Assembly (NCBI GenBank): GCA_037969395.1
Contig: JBBKXJ010000070.1
Span: 13,990-77,989 of the forward strand
DNA: 64,000 bases
Direction: 5' to 3'
From: JBBKXJ01 sp037969395
Lineage (GTDB): Bacteria; Pseudomonadota; Gammaproteobacteria; Pseudomonadales; JAUIET01
In this document: positions 1 through 8,951 of the stretch, piece after piece
Numbering within the stretch: position 1 is the stretch's first letter
How the letters are laid out: every line of letters starts with the position of its first letter
Program-made: the position numbers and the translations under genes
Notes under the pieces: generated by a model
Told to the model about the DNA's origin: nothing
The model's database searches: none
Seen by the model: only the letters and a program-made list of their open reading frames with translations

Positions 1-996
1 ACCTTTTAATTCAAAATGATGATGGATGGGCGCCATTCTAAAAATACGCCGGCCGGTCATTTTGTAGGACGCAACCTGCAAAATGACCGACACCGTCTCC
101 ATCACGAAAATGCCTGACATAATGAAATACACAATCTCATGGCGTGTAATCACGGCGATAACACCCAGCGCTGCGCCGAGTGCGAGGGCCCCAACGTCGC
201 CCATAAAAATTTGCGCCGGGTACGTGTTAAACCATAGAAAGCCAAGACCCGCGCCGGCCAGCGCACCGCAATAAACAATCAGTTCGCCGGCGCCGGGTAC
301 GTAGGCGATATGCAAATACTCGGCAAACCTGGAATTACCGGCAAGATAGGCAATCATCGCCAGTGCGGTGGCAATCAGCACACACGGCAGGATTGCCAGC
401 CCATCCAGCCCGTCAGTTAAGTTGACGGCGTTGCTGCTGCCGACGATAACGAAATAGGTAAACACCACAAAAAAGCTGCCCAACTCTAGCGCAAAGTTTT
501 TGAAGAAGGGGATAAACAACTGTGTTTCCACCGGGCTGACGGCGGTGTTGTAGAGTAATAACGCAGCGCCAAGACCGCCGACCGATTGCCACAGATACTT
601 CCACCGCGCCGGTAGCCCACGCGGGTTTTTTTCAATAACCTTGCGGTAGTCATCAACCCAGCCTACCGCGCCAAACACGATGGTCACCAGCAGCACGGTC
701 CAGACGTAGCGATTACTCAGATCACTCCACAACAGGGTACTGACAATGATGCCGACCAGAATAAGTGCGCCGCCCATGGTTGGCGTACCGGTTTTACTGA
801 AATGCGATGCAGGGCCGTCGTCACGGATTGACTGGCCGATCTGATGGTAGTTAAGCCGCTTAATCATTGTGGGGCCAACCAGCAGGGTTATTGCCAACGC
901 AGTCAACACACTGAGAATGCCGCGCAGAGTCAGGTACTGGAACACCTGGAAGGCGTTGATGTATTGCGCGATGAGGTCTGCCAGCCATAACAACAT
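1..996 (-). CDS. mraY: Phospho-N-acetylmuramoyl-pentapeptide-transferase MraY (3' end cut by window)
   Basis: Inner-membrane enzyme that transfers phospho-MurNAc-pentapeptide from UDP to undecaprenyl phosphate, giving lipid I. I read 332 codons from the ATG at 996; the family is about 360 residues, so roughly the last 28 lie outside the window. Visible family motifs are VDDYRK after the third hydrophobic segment, NLTDGLDGLA, FMGDVGAL and the HHHFE histidine motif close to the window edge. Many hydrophobic segments fit the usual ten-helix topology. The start is 2 bases after the murF stop, so it is translated in the same dcw operon. Identification is secure. Confidence 0.97.
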   Translation of the reverse strand, partial: MLLWLADLIAQYINAFQVFQYLTLRGILSVLTALAITLLVGPTMIKRLNYHQIGQSIRDDGPASHFSKTGTPTMGGALILVGIIVSTLLWSDLSNRYVWTVLLVTIVFGAVGWVDDYRKVIEKNPRGLPARWKYLWQSVGGLGAALLLYNTAVSPVETQLFIPFFKNFALELGSFFVVFTYFVIVGSSNAVNLTDGLDGLAILPCVLIATALAMIAYLAGNSRFAEYLHIAYVPGAGELIVYCGALAGAGLGFLWFNTYPAQIFMGDVGALALGAALGVIAVITRHEIVYFIMSGIFVMETVSVILQVASYKMTGRRIFRMAPIHHHFELKG

Positions 997-998
997 CG

Positions 999-2360
999 TT
1001 AGCTGACCTCCTCTGCGGCGCACAGGCTGGCGACCAGATGCTCCATGCCGGCGTTGCGGGAACCCTTCACCAGCACTACGTCGCCGCTGCTGAGCGAAGC
1101 TGCGCAATAATCGGCGGCGGCGTCGCGGTCGTCGAAGGCTCGCGCCGACTTGCCAAAAGCTTTGGCCGCGCAAGCGCTGAGATTGCCAACGGTAACGAAT
1201 CGCTCAATGCCACGCGCGCGTGCATACTCGCCAATCTCGGCATGCAAGCGCTCGGCATTGACGCCCAATTCGGCCATGTCGCCTAGCACGAACAGGCGTG
1301 CTCCCGGGTAGGCGGCCAATACATCGAGCGCGGCTTTTACCGAGGCCGGGTTAGCGTTATAGCTGTCGTCTATCAATACCGCGCCCTGCAAGCCTTCGCG
1401 TACCTGCATGCGCTGACCGGTGGAGGAGAAGCTCTGCAGTCCTTTTTTGATAGCTGACAATTCGATGTCAACCGCCACCGCCGCGCTGGCAGCGGCAACG
1501 GCATTGGCAATGTTATGTGCGCCCAGCACCGGCAGCTTGACCAGAGTGTCGCCTAGCGGGGTGTGCAATCGGAACGACCACTTTTGGTCGGTTTGCAGCT
1601 GCAGTTCGCTGGCATATGCGTCGGCCGCCGGGTCAGACACGCTAAACCGAATCACGCGATGCGGCTTAAGTCTTGCAAGCCATTGCGTGGCGAAGGGCAA
1701 GTCAATATTAACGATAGCAACACCAGCGTCGCCCAAACCCGCGTAGATCTCGCTTTTAGTTTGCGCGATAGCTTGCAGCGAACCGAAGCCGTCGAGGTGA
1801 GCTGCGACGACGCTGGTGACCAACGCCACATCGGGTCGCGTCAGTTGGGTGAGGTAATGTATGTCGCCAGGCTTGGCTGCACCCATTTCTAACACGGCAT
1901 AGTCGTGTTCAGGCGCCAGGTCCAGCAGTGTTAGCGGCAGGCCAATCTCATTATTACGATTACCCCTTGTTGCCAATACCTTGCCAGCGCGGCTGAGAAT
2001 GCTGTTGAGCATATCTTTGGTGGTGGTTTTACCAACGCTGCCAGTCAAGCCGATGACTTTGCCGGTAAACGCGGCGCGGTTTAACGCACCGAGCGCACCC
2101 AGCGCTTCGATAGTATTCGGCACGACAATTTGATTGACCCCGTCTTGCTCGCGCTCGACCATAGCGCCGCTGGCGCCGTTGTTGATCGCCTGCTTGACAA
2201 ACGCATGACCGTCGAAGTTCTCGCCCTTAATGGCAACGAATAGATCGCCGGGGGCTACACTGTTTGAATCGATGCATATATGGTGGAAATTTGCATCCGC
2301 TCCGCAGTGCTGTACCTGTAGGGCCGCAGCGACCTGTGACAGGCTCATCGGCGCCATCAT
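999..2360 (-). CDS. murF: UDP-MurNAc-tripeptide:D-Ala-D-Ala ligase MurF
   Basis: Cytoplasmic ATP-dependent ligase that adds D-Ala-D-Ala to UDP-MurNAc-tripeptide, completing the pentapeptide precursor used by MraY. The 453 residues show the Mur-ligase plan: an N-terminal UDP-binding domain, a central ATPase domain with P-loop GSVGKTTTKDM near residue 107, and a C-terminal domain with DDSYNANPAS. The length is normal for the family. Its start codon overlaps the end of murE by one base, which indicates translational coupling. An ATG lies at the next codon or two (MMAP), so the exact start could shift slightly. Confidence 0.97.
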   Translation of the reverse strand: MMAPMSLSQVAAALQVQHCGADANFHHICIDSNSVAPGDLFVAIKGENFDGHAFVKQAINNGASGAMVEREQDGVNQIVVPNTIEALGALGALNRAAFTGKVIGLTGSVGKTTTKDMLNSILSRAGKVLATRGNRNNEIGLPLTLLDLAPEHDYAVLEMGAAKPGDIHYLTQLTRPDVALVTSVVAAHLDGFGSLQAIAQTKSEIYAGLGDAGVAIVNIDLPFATQWLARLKPHRVIRFSVSDPAADAYASELQLQTDQKWSFRLHTPLGDTLVKLPVLGAHNIANAVAAASAAVAVDIELSAIKKGLQSFSSTGQRMQVREGLQGAVLIDDSYNANPASVKAALDVLAAYPGARLFVLGDMAELGVNAERLHAEIGEYARARGIERFVTVGNLSACAAKAFGKSARAFDDRDAAADYCAASLSSGDVVLVKGSRNAGMEHLVASLCAAEEVS

Positions 2361-3868
2361 CAGTGCATGCTCCGCTGGCTTAGTGCGCTTTGCACAACGG
2401 TATAATCGTCGAACGGCAATTTAACGTTGTTTATGTCCTGATAGTCTTCATGGCCCTTGCCGGCCACCAGCACGCAATCGCCGCCCTGTGCAGACTGCAC
2501 TGCATACTCAATGGCACGGGCGCGATTAAGTTCTACGTGGATGCAGTCAGGCTTGTTGATGCCGCTGAGCACATCGGCAGCGATGGTGTCTGCGGCCTCG
2601 GTGCGAGGGTTATCATTGGTCAGCACAACCCGGTCGGCCAGGCGTTCGGCGATGCCACCCATCAACGGACGTTTGCTTTTGTCGCGGTCGCCGCCGCAGC
2701 CGAATACCAGCCATAGCTCACCGGTGCAGTGCCGACGCAGCGCAGCCAGTGCGTTTTGCAGAGCGTCAGGAGTGTGTGCGAAATCGATGACGATATGCAG
2801 TCCCAGCTCGTTGCGAACGGCCTGCATGCGACCCGCAGCTCCTTCGAGGTCGCCGACTGCATCGACGACGTCTTGCAGTTCAAAACCGTCGGCACACAGG
2901 CTACCGATTACTGCCAGTAAATTGCTTAGGTTAAACTCGCCAAACAGCTTGCTGTTAAGTTTGGCGCTGCCCCAGGGCGAGTGCACGCTTGCGCGCATAC
3001 CGTGTTCGTCAAATTCGATAGCGTCGGCCCACACATCGGCGTTGCTTTGGCTGAGGCTGTAGCTCAACACTTGCAATTGCCGGTCGTGCTTAAGCTGGGC
3101 TGCCAGTTGCACCCCCATTGCATCGTCGATATTGAGCACAGCGGTTTTCAGGTTGTCGCGTACAAACAATTTGCTTTTTTGCGCGGCGTAGTCGGCTTCG
3201 CTGCTGTGATAATCAAGATGATCATGCGTCAGATTAGTAAATGCCGCGGTCCGCACGGCAATACCGGCAATGCGGTTTTGTGCGAGGGCGTGAGAAGACA
3301 CCTCCATCGCTACCGCCTCGCAGCCACGTTGCAACAATTGAGCGCATATAGCATGGGTAGAAAATACGTCGGGCGTGGTGTAACCGGTAGCCGCGTATTC
3401 GCCGTCGACCCCCCAACCCAGGGTGCCGATAAACCCGCAGGATGCACCCAACTGACTGTGCAGGCGAGCGTAGGCGCTACAGCAGCTGGTTTTGCCATTG
3501 GTGCCAGTGACCGCGAATACCGCGAGTTCGCTGCCAGCGTTGCCGTACATGTTGCGCGCGATTGTGCCGAGGTGCTGCTCAAGATCTTCAATGACGATGC
3601 ACGGTACTTCAAGCTGCTTGCCTTGCAGTGGTGCATATTGATCGAGCAACACGCCGGCTGCGCCATTGGCGATGGCGCTGTCGATAAACTCGGCGCCATG
3701 CGAGTGCTCGCTGCGCAGCGCAACAAATAACTCCCCAGGTTGGATAGTGCGCGAGTCCAGGCGCACTCCGACAACCGAAAGATCAGTAGTGATATCCGCG
3801 TCGACACCGCGCAACAGCTGCACCAGTGGTCGCGCTTCGCGGGCAGGCATTGTGTGCGTAGCGTTCAT
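2360..3868 (-). CDS. murE: UDP-MurNAc-L-Ala-D-Glu:meso-DAP ligase MurE
   Basis: Cytoplasmic ATP-dependent ligase adding the third residue of the stem peptide. The 502 residues hold a Mur-ligase N-terminal domain, the P-loop TGTNGKTSC near residue 122, and the motif DNPR within LTNDNPRTEAA. In this family DNPR is the signature for meso-diaminopimelate rather than lysine, so the wall is predicted to be DAP-type, as expected of a gammaproteobacterium. It overlaps both ftsI (upstream) and murF (downstream) by one base in a tightly packed operon. Confidence 0.97.
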   Translation of the reverse strand: MNATHTMPAREARPLVQLLRGVDADITTDLSVVGVRLDSRTIQPGELFVALRSEHSHGAEFIDSAIANGAAGVLLDQYAPLQGKQLEVPCIVIEDLEQHLGTIARNMYGNAGSELAVFAVTGTNGKTSCCSAYARLHSQLGASCGFIGTLGWGVDGEYAATGYTTPDVFSTHAICAQLLQRGCEAVAMEVSSHALAQNRIAGIAVRTAAFTNLTHDHLDYHSSEADYAAQKSKLFVRDNLKTAVLNIDDAMGVQLAAQLKHDRQLQVLSYSLSQSNADVWADAIEFDEHGMRASVHSPWGSAKLNSKLFGEFNLSNLLAVIGSLCADGFELQDVVDAVGDLEGAAGRMQAVRNELGLHIVIDFAHTPDALQNALAALRRHCTGELWLVFGCGGDRDKSKRPLMGGIAERLADRVVLTNDNPRTEAADTIAADVLSGINKPDCIHVELNRARAIEYAVQSAQGGDCVLVAGKGHEDYQDINNVKLPFDDYTVVQSALSQRSMH

Positions 3869-5556
3869 TACACCGGCCCCGCAACTTGCAAAGCGTCGGG
3901 TGGTACGTTGAGCAAGCGCAGGCTTTCGCCAATAACTTTAGAAAATAACGGGGCTGCTACCTGGCCGCCGAAATACATATCGCCGGCGGGATCATCTATC
4001 ACAACGACGGCCACCAGGCGCGGATTGCTCGCTGGCGCGTAGCCCGCAAACACTGAAATATAGCGGCTGTCTTCGTAGCCCGCGCTGCCGATTTTATGCG
4101 ACGTTCCAGTTTTACCAGCCACACTGTAATTGGGTACGCGTGCACGCCAAGCCGTGCCACCTTCGCCAGTTACGGCTTGCAGCATGGCGTCAACCTGATC
4201 GGCAATTGCAGCGTCAATCACGCGTTCCGCAGGGGCCTCTGCTTGCCGGCGTAACAGCGTAATTTCTTTCTTGACGCCGTGGTTGGCCAGCACGTTATAG
4301 GTTTGTGCCAGCTGCAGCGGCGATACCGATAGACCATAGCCATAGGCCATGGTGACGGTGTGCAAAGGGTGCCACTCCACGTAGTCAGGCAGTATGCCAG
4401 CGCTTTCGCCGGGAAACCCGGTAGCCGGCGGCGCGCCTAAACCGACTCGGCTCAAGACGTCGCGCACTGCGCCGTCGGCCAGATTGAGGGCGATTTTACT
4501 GGTGCCGACCTGGGAGGATTTTTGCAAAATCGTCGTTAGGTCAATTACGCCATTGTTCGAGTGGTCGGCCAGCCGCTTGCCTTCTATATCGATGTAGCCG
4601 GGCCGCGTATCAACCGTGCTGGCTGGTGTGTACTTACCACTCTCCAGTGCCGCAACCATGGTTAGCGGTTTAACCGTCGAACCAGGTTCCAGCACATCGG
4701 TCATTGCTCGGTTGCGCATCGCCGACGGGGTTAGATGCAGTCGCTGGTTGGGATTGTAAGAAGGCTGATTAACCATCGCCAACACCTCGCCCGACTGCGC
4801 ATTAAGCAGCACTACCGATCCGGCTTTGGCCTTGAAACGCTTGATAGTACGCTTCAACTCGCGGTACGCGTGGTATTGCAGGCGCATGTCGATACTTAGC
4901 GCGATATCTTTGCCGTCGCTTGCCTCGGCCACCGATTCGAGGTGTTGGATGATGTTGCCGTAGCGGTCCTGCAGGATGCGTTTGGCACCGGATTTGCCGC
5001 TTAGCCAGCCGTTATACGCCAGCTCCAGCCCTTCAACACCATGTTCGTCAATATCGGTGAAACCGAGCAAATGGGCGGTGACTTCTCCGGCCGGATAAAA
5101 GCGTTTGTATTCGTCGCGCCCGTAAACCCCGATGATGCCCAGATCAAGAATTTTTTGTGCTTTGACGGGCGCTAAATGCCGGCGCAGATAAATAAATTCC
5201 TTGCCTGCGTTGGCTTCCATCTTACGAGTAAGGTTAGCTTCGGCTACGCCGGCCGCTACTGCGATATGCGGCCACTGGTCTCGCTGCTGCATCAGTTCTT
5301 TGGGGTTTAGCCAAATTGAAACGACCGGCGTGCTGATCGCCAATGGCTTGCCGTGGCGGTCGGTAATCATGCCGCGGTGCGAGCTGGAAACGACTGTACG
5401 TATTGAACGGTCGTCGCCTGCGTCTTGCAGAAATTCAGCGCCTTTAGCGCCGTCGAATACTTGCAAGGTAAGCAGGCGCACAACCAGCGCTCCCGCCAGA
5501 CACAGCAGTAGTGCGGCGACCAGCGCGAAGCGCCAATCAGCAGCGGTGATTTTCAA
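3868..5556 (-). CDS. ftsI: Septal peptidoglycan transpeptidase FtsI (PBP3)
   Basis: Class B penicillin-binding protein that cross-links septal peptidoglycan with FtsW. The 562 residues have a short cytoplasmic tail, one membrane helix (about residues 10-31), a dimerisation domain, and a transpeptidase domain. The SxxK motif is STVK with nucleophile Ser293, and the KTG motif is at 482-484. At the SxN position the protein reads Ser347-Ser348-Gln349 (codons TCC TCC CAG) instead of ending in Asn. Motif spacing and overall length are normal, so this looks like a natural variant of a working enzyme. It overlaps ftsL by 4 bases and murE by 1. Confidence 0.96.
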   Translation of the reverse strand: MKITAADWRFALVAALLLCLAGALVVRLLTLQVFDGAKGAEFLQDAGDDRSIRTVVSSSHRGMITDRHGKPLAISTPVVSIWLNPKELMQQRDQWPHIAVAAGVAEANLTRKMEANAGKEFIYLRRHLAPVKAQKILDLGIIGVYGRDEYKRFYPAGEVTAHLLGFTDIDEHGVEGLELAYNGWLSGKSGAKRILQDRYGNIIQHLESVAEASDGKDIALSIDMRLQYHAYRELKRTIKRFKAKAGSVVLLNAQSGEVLAMVNQPSYNPNQRLHLTPSAMRNRAMTDVLEPGSTVKPLTMVAALESGKYTPASTVDTRPGYIDIEGKRLADHSNNGVIDLTTILQKSSQVGTSKIALNLADGAVRDVLSRVGLGAPPATGFPGESAGILPDYVEWHPLHTVTMAYGYGLSVSPLQLAQTYNVLANHGVKKEITLLRRQAEAPAERVIDAAIADQVDAMLQAVTGEGGTAWRARVPNYSVAGKTGTSHKIGSAGYEDSRYISVFAGYAPASNPRLVAVVVIDDPAGDMYFGGQVAAPLFSKVIGESLRLLNVPPDALQVAGPV

Positions 5557-5843
5557 TTCTTTACCGCCACAATGTTTTTGCTATCCGGTGCCAGCATTTT
5601 TAGCTCTTTACGCGCTTTGCTCTCTACTAACGTATGTGAGGAAAAAGCACTCTCTTCAAGCAGCAATTGACCCCATTCCACTTCGCTGCGTACGGCTTCC
5701 TGCTGCAGTGTTTGCAACTCATGAAACAGGCGACGCGAATTATGACTATTGACTGTAACCAGCAGAGCACTCACCAGCAGCGCGCACACCAGCAGCAACG
5801 GTAAAATCCTTGCATTGCGATAAAATCGCTGCCGAGTGTCCAT
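5553..5843 (-). CDS. ftsL: Cell division protein FtsL
   Basis: Small bitopic membrane protein that joins FtsB and FtsQ to activate septal synthesis by FtsWI. The ATG at 5843 gives 96 residues: a short basic N-terminus, one membrane helix (about residues 12-30), then a periplasmic heptad-like stretch rich in Leu, Gln and Glu that fits the FtsL coiled coil. An AAGG element lies about 8 bases upstream. A longer frame from a TTG at 5900 would overlap rsmH and looks less likely. Sequence conservation in this family is poor, so the call rests on size, topology and position between rsmH and ftsI. Confidence 0.9.
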   Translation of the reverse strand: MDTRQRFYRNARILPLLLVCALLVSALLVTVNSHNSRRLFHELQTLQQEAVRSEVEWGQLLLEESAFSSHTLVESKARKELKMLAPDSKNIVAVKN

Positions 5844-5880
5844 TGTGCCGCCTTGTTCTTTGTCCGCTGCTGTTATGAAT

Positions 5881-6816
5881 TTATATGCGTTTTTCTGCAA
5901 CGCGCATGACCGCGCTGCGCGCTCTTACATTGCGCTCAACTTCATCTTTTGTTGGTTTGACTCTTTTACCCAACGGCCACAGCGCCGGTCCCGTTGCCGC
6001 CGTCGCTTGCAGGGGAATGTAGGCCGGTGCCTGGGCTAAGTTGTCGCCGCTGGCGCTGCGCATAAATCGCTTCACGATGCGGTCTTCCAGCGAATGGAAG
6101 CTGACAACCACCAGACGACCCGATACCGCCAGTAAATCCAGCACTTGATTCAGCATTTGCTGCAGGTCGGCTAACTCGTCGTTTATAAATATGCGTATTG
6201 CCTGAAACGATTTGGTGGCCGGGTGCCGTTTCGGCTCCCAGCGTGGGTGCGCCTGTTTGACAATGGCAGCCAATTGCGCGGTTGTCGTGATCGCCTGCTC
6301 GTCACGAGCGCTACATATGGCGTTGGCGATGCGACGTGCAAAGCGCTCTTCGCCAAAGGTTTTGAGCACGCTGGCAATTTCCTCGCTACCTGCGCTGTTT
6401 ACCCACTGCGTCGCACTGATGCCCTGCGCCGGGTTCATGCGCATGTCGAGAGGGCCATCGTGACTGAAGCTGAAGCCGCGTTCGGCCTGATCGATCTGGG
6501 GCGAGGAAACGCCGAGGTCGAGCAGAATGCCGGCGATTTCGCCGTGTATACCCTGCTGTTCCAGTGTTTGTTTCATTTCGGTAAATGATCCCGAATACAT
6601 TTCAAATCGTGGCTCTAGTGCCGCTAATTCCCGTCCTGCCTGCACTGCCTGCGGGTCTTTGTCTATGCCAAACAATCTACCGTTATCACTTAGGCGCGCG
6701 AGAATTTCCCGAGCGTGACCCCCTCTGCCAAAAGTGCCGTCGATATATGTGCCGTCTATATCCCACACCAACGCATCAACTGCTTCTGTGAGTAATACCG
6801 TCTGATGATCGCCCAT
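5881..6816 (-). CDS. rsmH: 16S rRNA (cytosine1402-N4)-methyltransferase RsmH
   Basis: SAM-dependent methyltransferase that N4-methylates C1402 in the ribosomal P-site. The ATG at 6816 shares its A with the mraZ stop (TGATG), giving 311 residues. Motifs seen are HQTVLLTEAVD at the N-terminus, the SAM-binding stretch DGTFGRGGHAR, GILLDLGVSSPQID, and VVSFHSLEDRIVKRF near the C-terminus. A TTG one codon earlier is possible but not needed. Second gene of the dcw cluster, as in most gammaproteobacteria. Confidence 0.97.
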   Translation of the reverse strand: MGDHQTVLLTEAVDALVWDIDGTYIDGTFGRGGHAREILARLSDNGRLFGIDKDPQAVQAGRELAALEPRFEMYSGSFTEMKQTLEQQGIHGEIAGILLDLGVSSPQIDQAERGFSFSHDGPLDMRMNPAQGISATQWVNSAGSEEIASVLKTFGEERFARRIANAICSARDEQAITTTAQLAAIVKQAHPRWEPKRHPATKSFQAIRIFINDELADLQQMLNQVLDLLAVSGRLVVVSFHSLEDRIVKRFMRSASGDNLAQAPAYIPLQATAATGPALWPLGKRVKPTKDEVERNVRARSAVMRVAEKRI

Positions 6817-7280
6817 CAATAATTAAACCCGGCCAGCAGTTCCGCGGCTTCACCGCTGTTCATCAAATCTTTCAGCTCGTCGTTCTCAGCGGCCCAGTCC
6901 TGCTCATTCCATAGCTCTATGTTTTTACCCATGCCGGCGAGCACCAGCTTGCTGTTAAGGTGCGCATATTCGCGCAACATTGGCGGAATAAGCAGGCGTC
7001 CGTTAGCATCGAACTCAACCTCGCGAGCGTTACCAACGAATTTGCGTTGAAACTTCTTCACCAGGCGGTTCATATTGGAGCGCGACAGCAAATCTTCGAG
7101 TACGAGTCGCCAGGCAGACGGAGGGTAAATGAGCAAACAGTCAGATGCGGGATCGCAGGTGATAACCAGACTGTTGTCAACGTCGTCAGGCATCTGTTTA
7201 CGCAACGCGGCAGGCAACGCAAAGCGCCCCTTGGCATCCATCGTTGCGTTACTCGGCCCGTGAAACAATTTCGACCCCAC
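6816..7280 (-). CDS. mraZ: Transcriptional regulator MraZ
   Basis: AbrB/SpoVT-like DNA-binding protein that represses its own dcw operon. The 154 residues contain two copies of the MraZ domain: the first with DAKGRFALPAALR, the second with DANGRLLIPPMLR; each has the conserved DxxGR. The start is a GTG at 7280. Four operator-like GTGG repeats lie just upstream on the same strand, which supports autoregulation. Confidence 0.96.
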   Translation of the reverse strand: MGSKLFHGPSNATMDAKGRFALPAALRKQMPDDVDNSLVITCDPASDCLLIYPPSAWRLVLEDLLSRSNMNRLVKKFQRKFVGNAREVEFDANGRLLIPPMLREYAHLNSKLVLAGMGKNIELWNEQDWAAENDELKDLMNSGEAAELLAGFNY

Positions 7281-7306
7281 TTTCCCTGGATATGAATGCT
7301 AAAAAA

Positions 7307-7340
7307 CCACAAACACCCACTAAAAACCACTTTTCTCCAC
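7307..7340 (-). promoter_or_regulatory. MraZ operator: four GTGG boxes at 10-bp spacing
   Basis: On the minus strand GTGG occurs at 7340-7337, 7330-7327, 7320-7317 and 7310-7307, exactly one helical turn apart, ending 27 bases before the mraZ start. MraZ proteins are known to bind tandem GTGG/TGGG-type repeats about 10 bp apart at their own promoter. Here the array starts a few bases downstream of the predicted transcription start, so bound MraZ would block promoter clearance. Confidence 0.85.
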
Positions 7341-7348
7341 TTGGCGCG

Positions 7349-7378
7349 ACTATATGGATTGCGCGGCTCATTTGTCAA
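7349..7378 (-). promoter_or_regulatory. Sigma-70 promoter of the dcw operon (PmraZ)
   Basis: Minus-strand -35 TTGACA (7378-7373) and -10 TATAGT (7354-7349) are separated by 18 bp. Transcription would begin near 7342, immediately before the GTGG array. A second TTGACA-like hexamer lies upstream at 7394-7389. Confidence 0.75.
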
Positions 7379-7379
7379 C

Positions 7380-7671
7380 CAGCCAATTGTCAAATGTGTC
7401 ACGAAATGGGCTTATAAATCAGGATCTTGCTGGGAATTTACGAGATATTGCAGAGTTCTTGCAAGTGGAGGGACACTAAAAAGCATAACAAATATACTCT
7501 TGTTATAGACAGTTAAAGTGATGCATTAACTTCTATATTCTTTCGTAATATAAATGAGCTTTTAAAATCGCCAGCAGATGTATGAAGGCTGGCATAGCAG
7601 GATTTGAGATGTCGCTTAGCGGTGAAAAGTCGAGTTGTGGCAGATGCTGTCTTCTGCACTATTCAAAATAA
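7380..7671. other. Intergenic region between the dcw promoter and rnpB
   Basis: About 290 bases, AT-rich around 7480-7570, with no convincing reading frame. I see no classic terminator with a U-tract after the rnpB 3' end; only a weak 5-bp stem (GCAGA/TCTGC) lies there. Confidence 0.5.
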
Positions 7672-8018
<347 letters not shown>

Positions 8019-8022
8019 GCGT

Positions 8023-8051
8023 AAGATAGCGTGGTTATGCATTTCGTACAA
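8023..8051 (-). promoter_or_regulatory. Sigma-70 promoter of rnpB
   Basis: Minus-strand -35 TTGTAC (8051-8046) and -10 TATCTT (8028-8023) have a 17-bp spacer. Counting 6-7 bases past the -10 places the start at about 8017, matching the first base of helix P1. Confidence 0.75.
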
Positions 8052-8114
8052 TAGTTTTGAATGCCACGCTGCGTACGGCTTCCTGCGACGTGCGCGCAGC
8101 GTGCTGGCTGCATT

Positions 8115-8951
8115 CTACTTTTTCTCAAGGGCCTGCTGGTAGAGCAGGTTTTTCTTGACGCCGGTTATTTGCGCTGCCAGTGCTGCAGCCTGTTTGAGCG
8201 GCAAGTTCGCTAACAGAATATCGAGCACCCGGCTCGCTTCAGCGTCGGCTGCATTCGACTGCTCGCGCGCCCCCTGAACCAGAATTACGATTTCACCTCG
8301 CTGCTGATTGGCATCGTTGCTAACGAAATCGCATAGCTGCGCCAGATCGCCGCTGTAAACGGTTTCGTGTATTTTAGTTAATTCGCGTGCCAGCACCGCC
8401 GGCCGGTCAGCACCCAGCTGACGACACATGTCTTGCAAACATGACAGCACTCGGTGCGGCGCTTCGTAGCAAACCAGCGTATGCGGCGATTGTTGCAGCT
8501 GGCGCAGCCGGTCGCTGCGTGCTGTGGCTTTGGCCGGAAGAAAACCGATGAACAGGAAACTATCAGTCGGCAACCCCGCGACCGACAGGGCAGCAATTGC
8601 GGCATTGGCACCGGGAATGGGAATCACTCTATGCCCGGCCGCCCGCACCTGCTTTACCAATCGATAGCCGGGGTCAGAAATAAGCGGTGTACCGGCATCG
8701 CTGATCAACGCAACGCTATTGCCAGCATCGAGCTCGGCAATTACTTTTACCGTGGTATGCTCCTCGCTGTGTTCGTGATACGGTATGGCTGGCGTGCGTA
8801 TCCCGTAGTGCTGAAATAGTCGCTGACTGTGCCGAGTATCCTCGGCGGCCACCAAAGCAACCGTTTGTAGCACATGCACAGCTCGATGTACCATATCACC
8901 CATATTGCCAATCGGCGTTGCGACAACATATAAACCGTGATCTATTTTCAA
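8115..8951 (-). CDS. rsmI: 16S rRNA (cytidine1402-2'-O)-methyltransferase RsmI
   Basis: SAM-dependent enzyme that 2'-O-methylates C1402, the same nucleotide modified by RsmH encoded 1.3 kb away. The 278 residues show LYVVATPIGN at the N-terminus, AEDTRHSQRL, ISDAGTPLISDPGYRLV and PGANA-type motifs of the tetrapyrrole-methylase fold. The start is a TTG at 8951: an in-frame TGA lies four codons upstream, and GAGGA sits 9 bases before the TTG. The gene begins head-to-head with lpoA, and the two coding regions overlap by 15 bases. Confidence 0.95.
   Translation of the reverse strand: MKIDHGLYVVATPIGNMGDMVHRAVHVLQTVALVAAEDTRHSQRLFQHYGIRTPAIPYHEHSEEHTTVKVIAELDAGNSVALISDAGTPLISDPGYRLVKQVRAAGHRVIPIPGANAAIAALSVAGLPTDSFLFIGFLPAKATARSDRLRQLQQSPHTLVCYEAPHRVLSCLQDMCRQLGADRPAVLARELTKIHETVYSGDLAQLCDFVSNDANQQRGEIVILVQGAREQSNAADAEASRVLDILLANLPLKQAAALAAQITGVKKNLLYQQALEKK

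Noticed and set aside
2981..3730. 249-codon plus-strand frame opposite murE
   Set aside because: Antisense to a secure gene; a by-product of codon bias. The same applies to 20283-21044 and 55022-55705.
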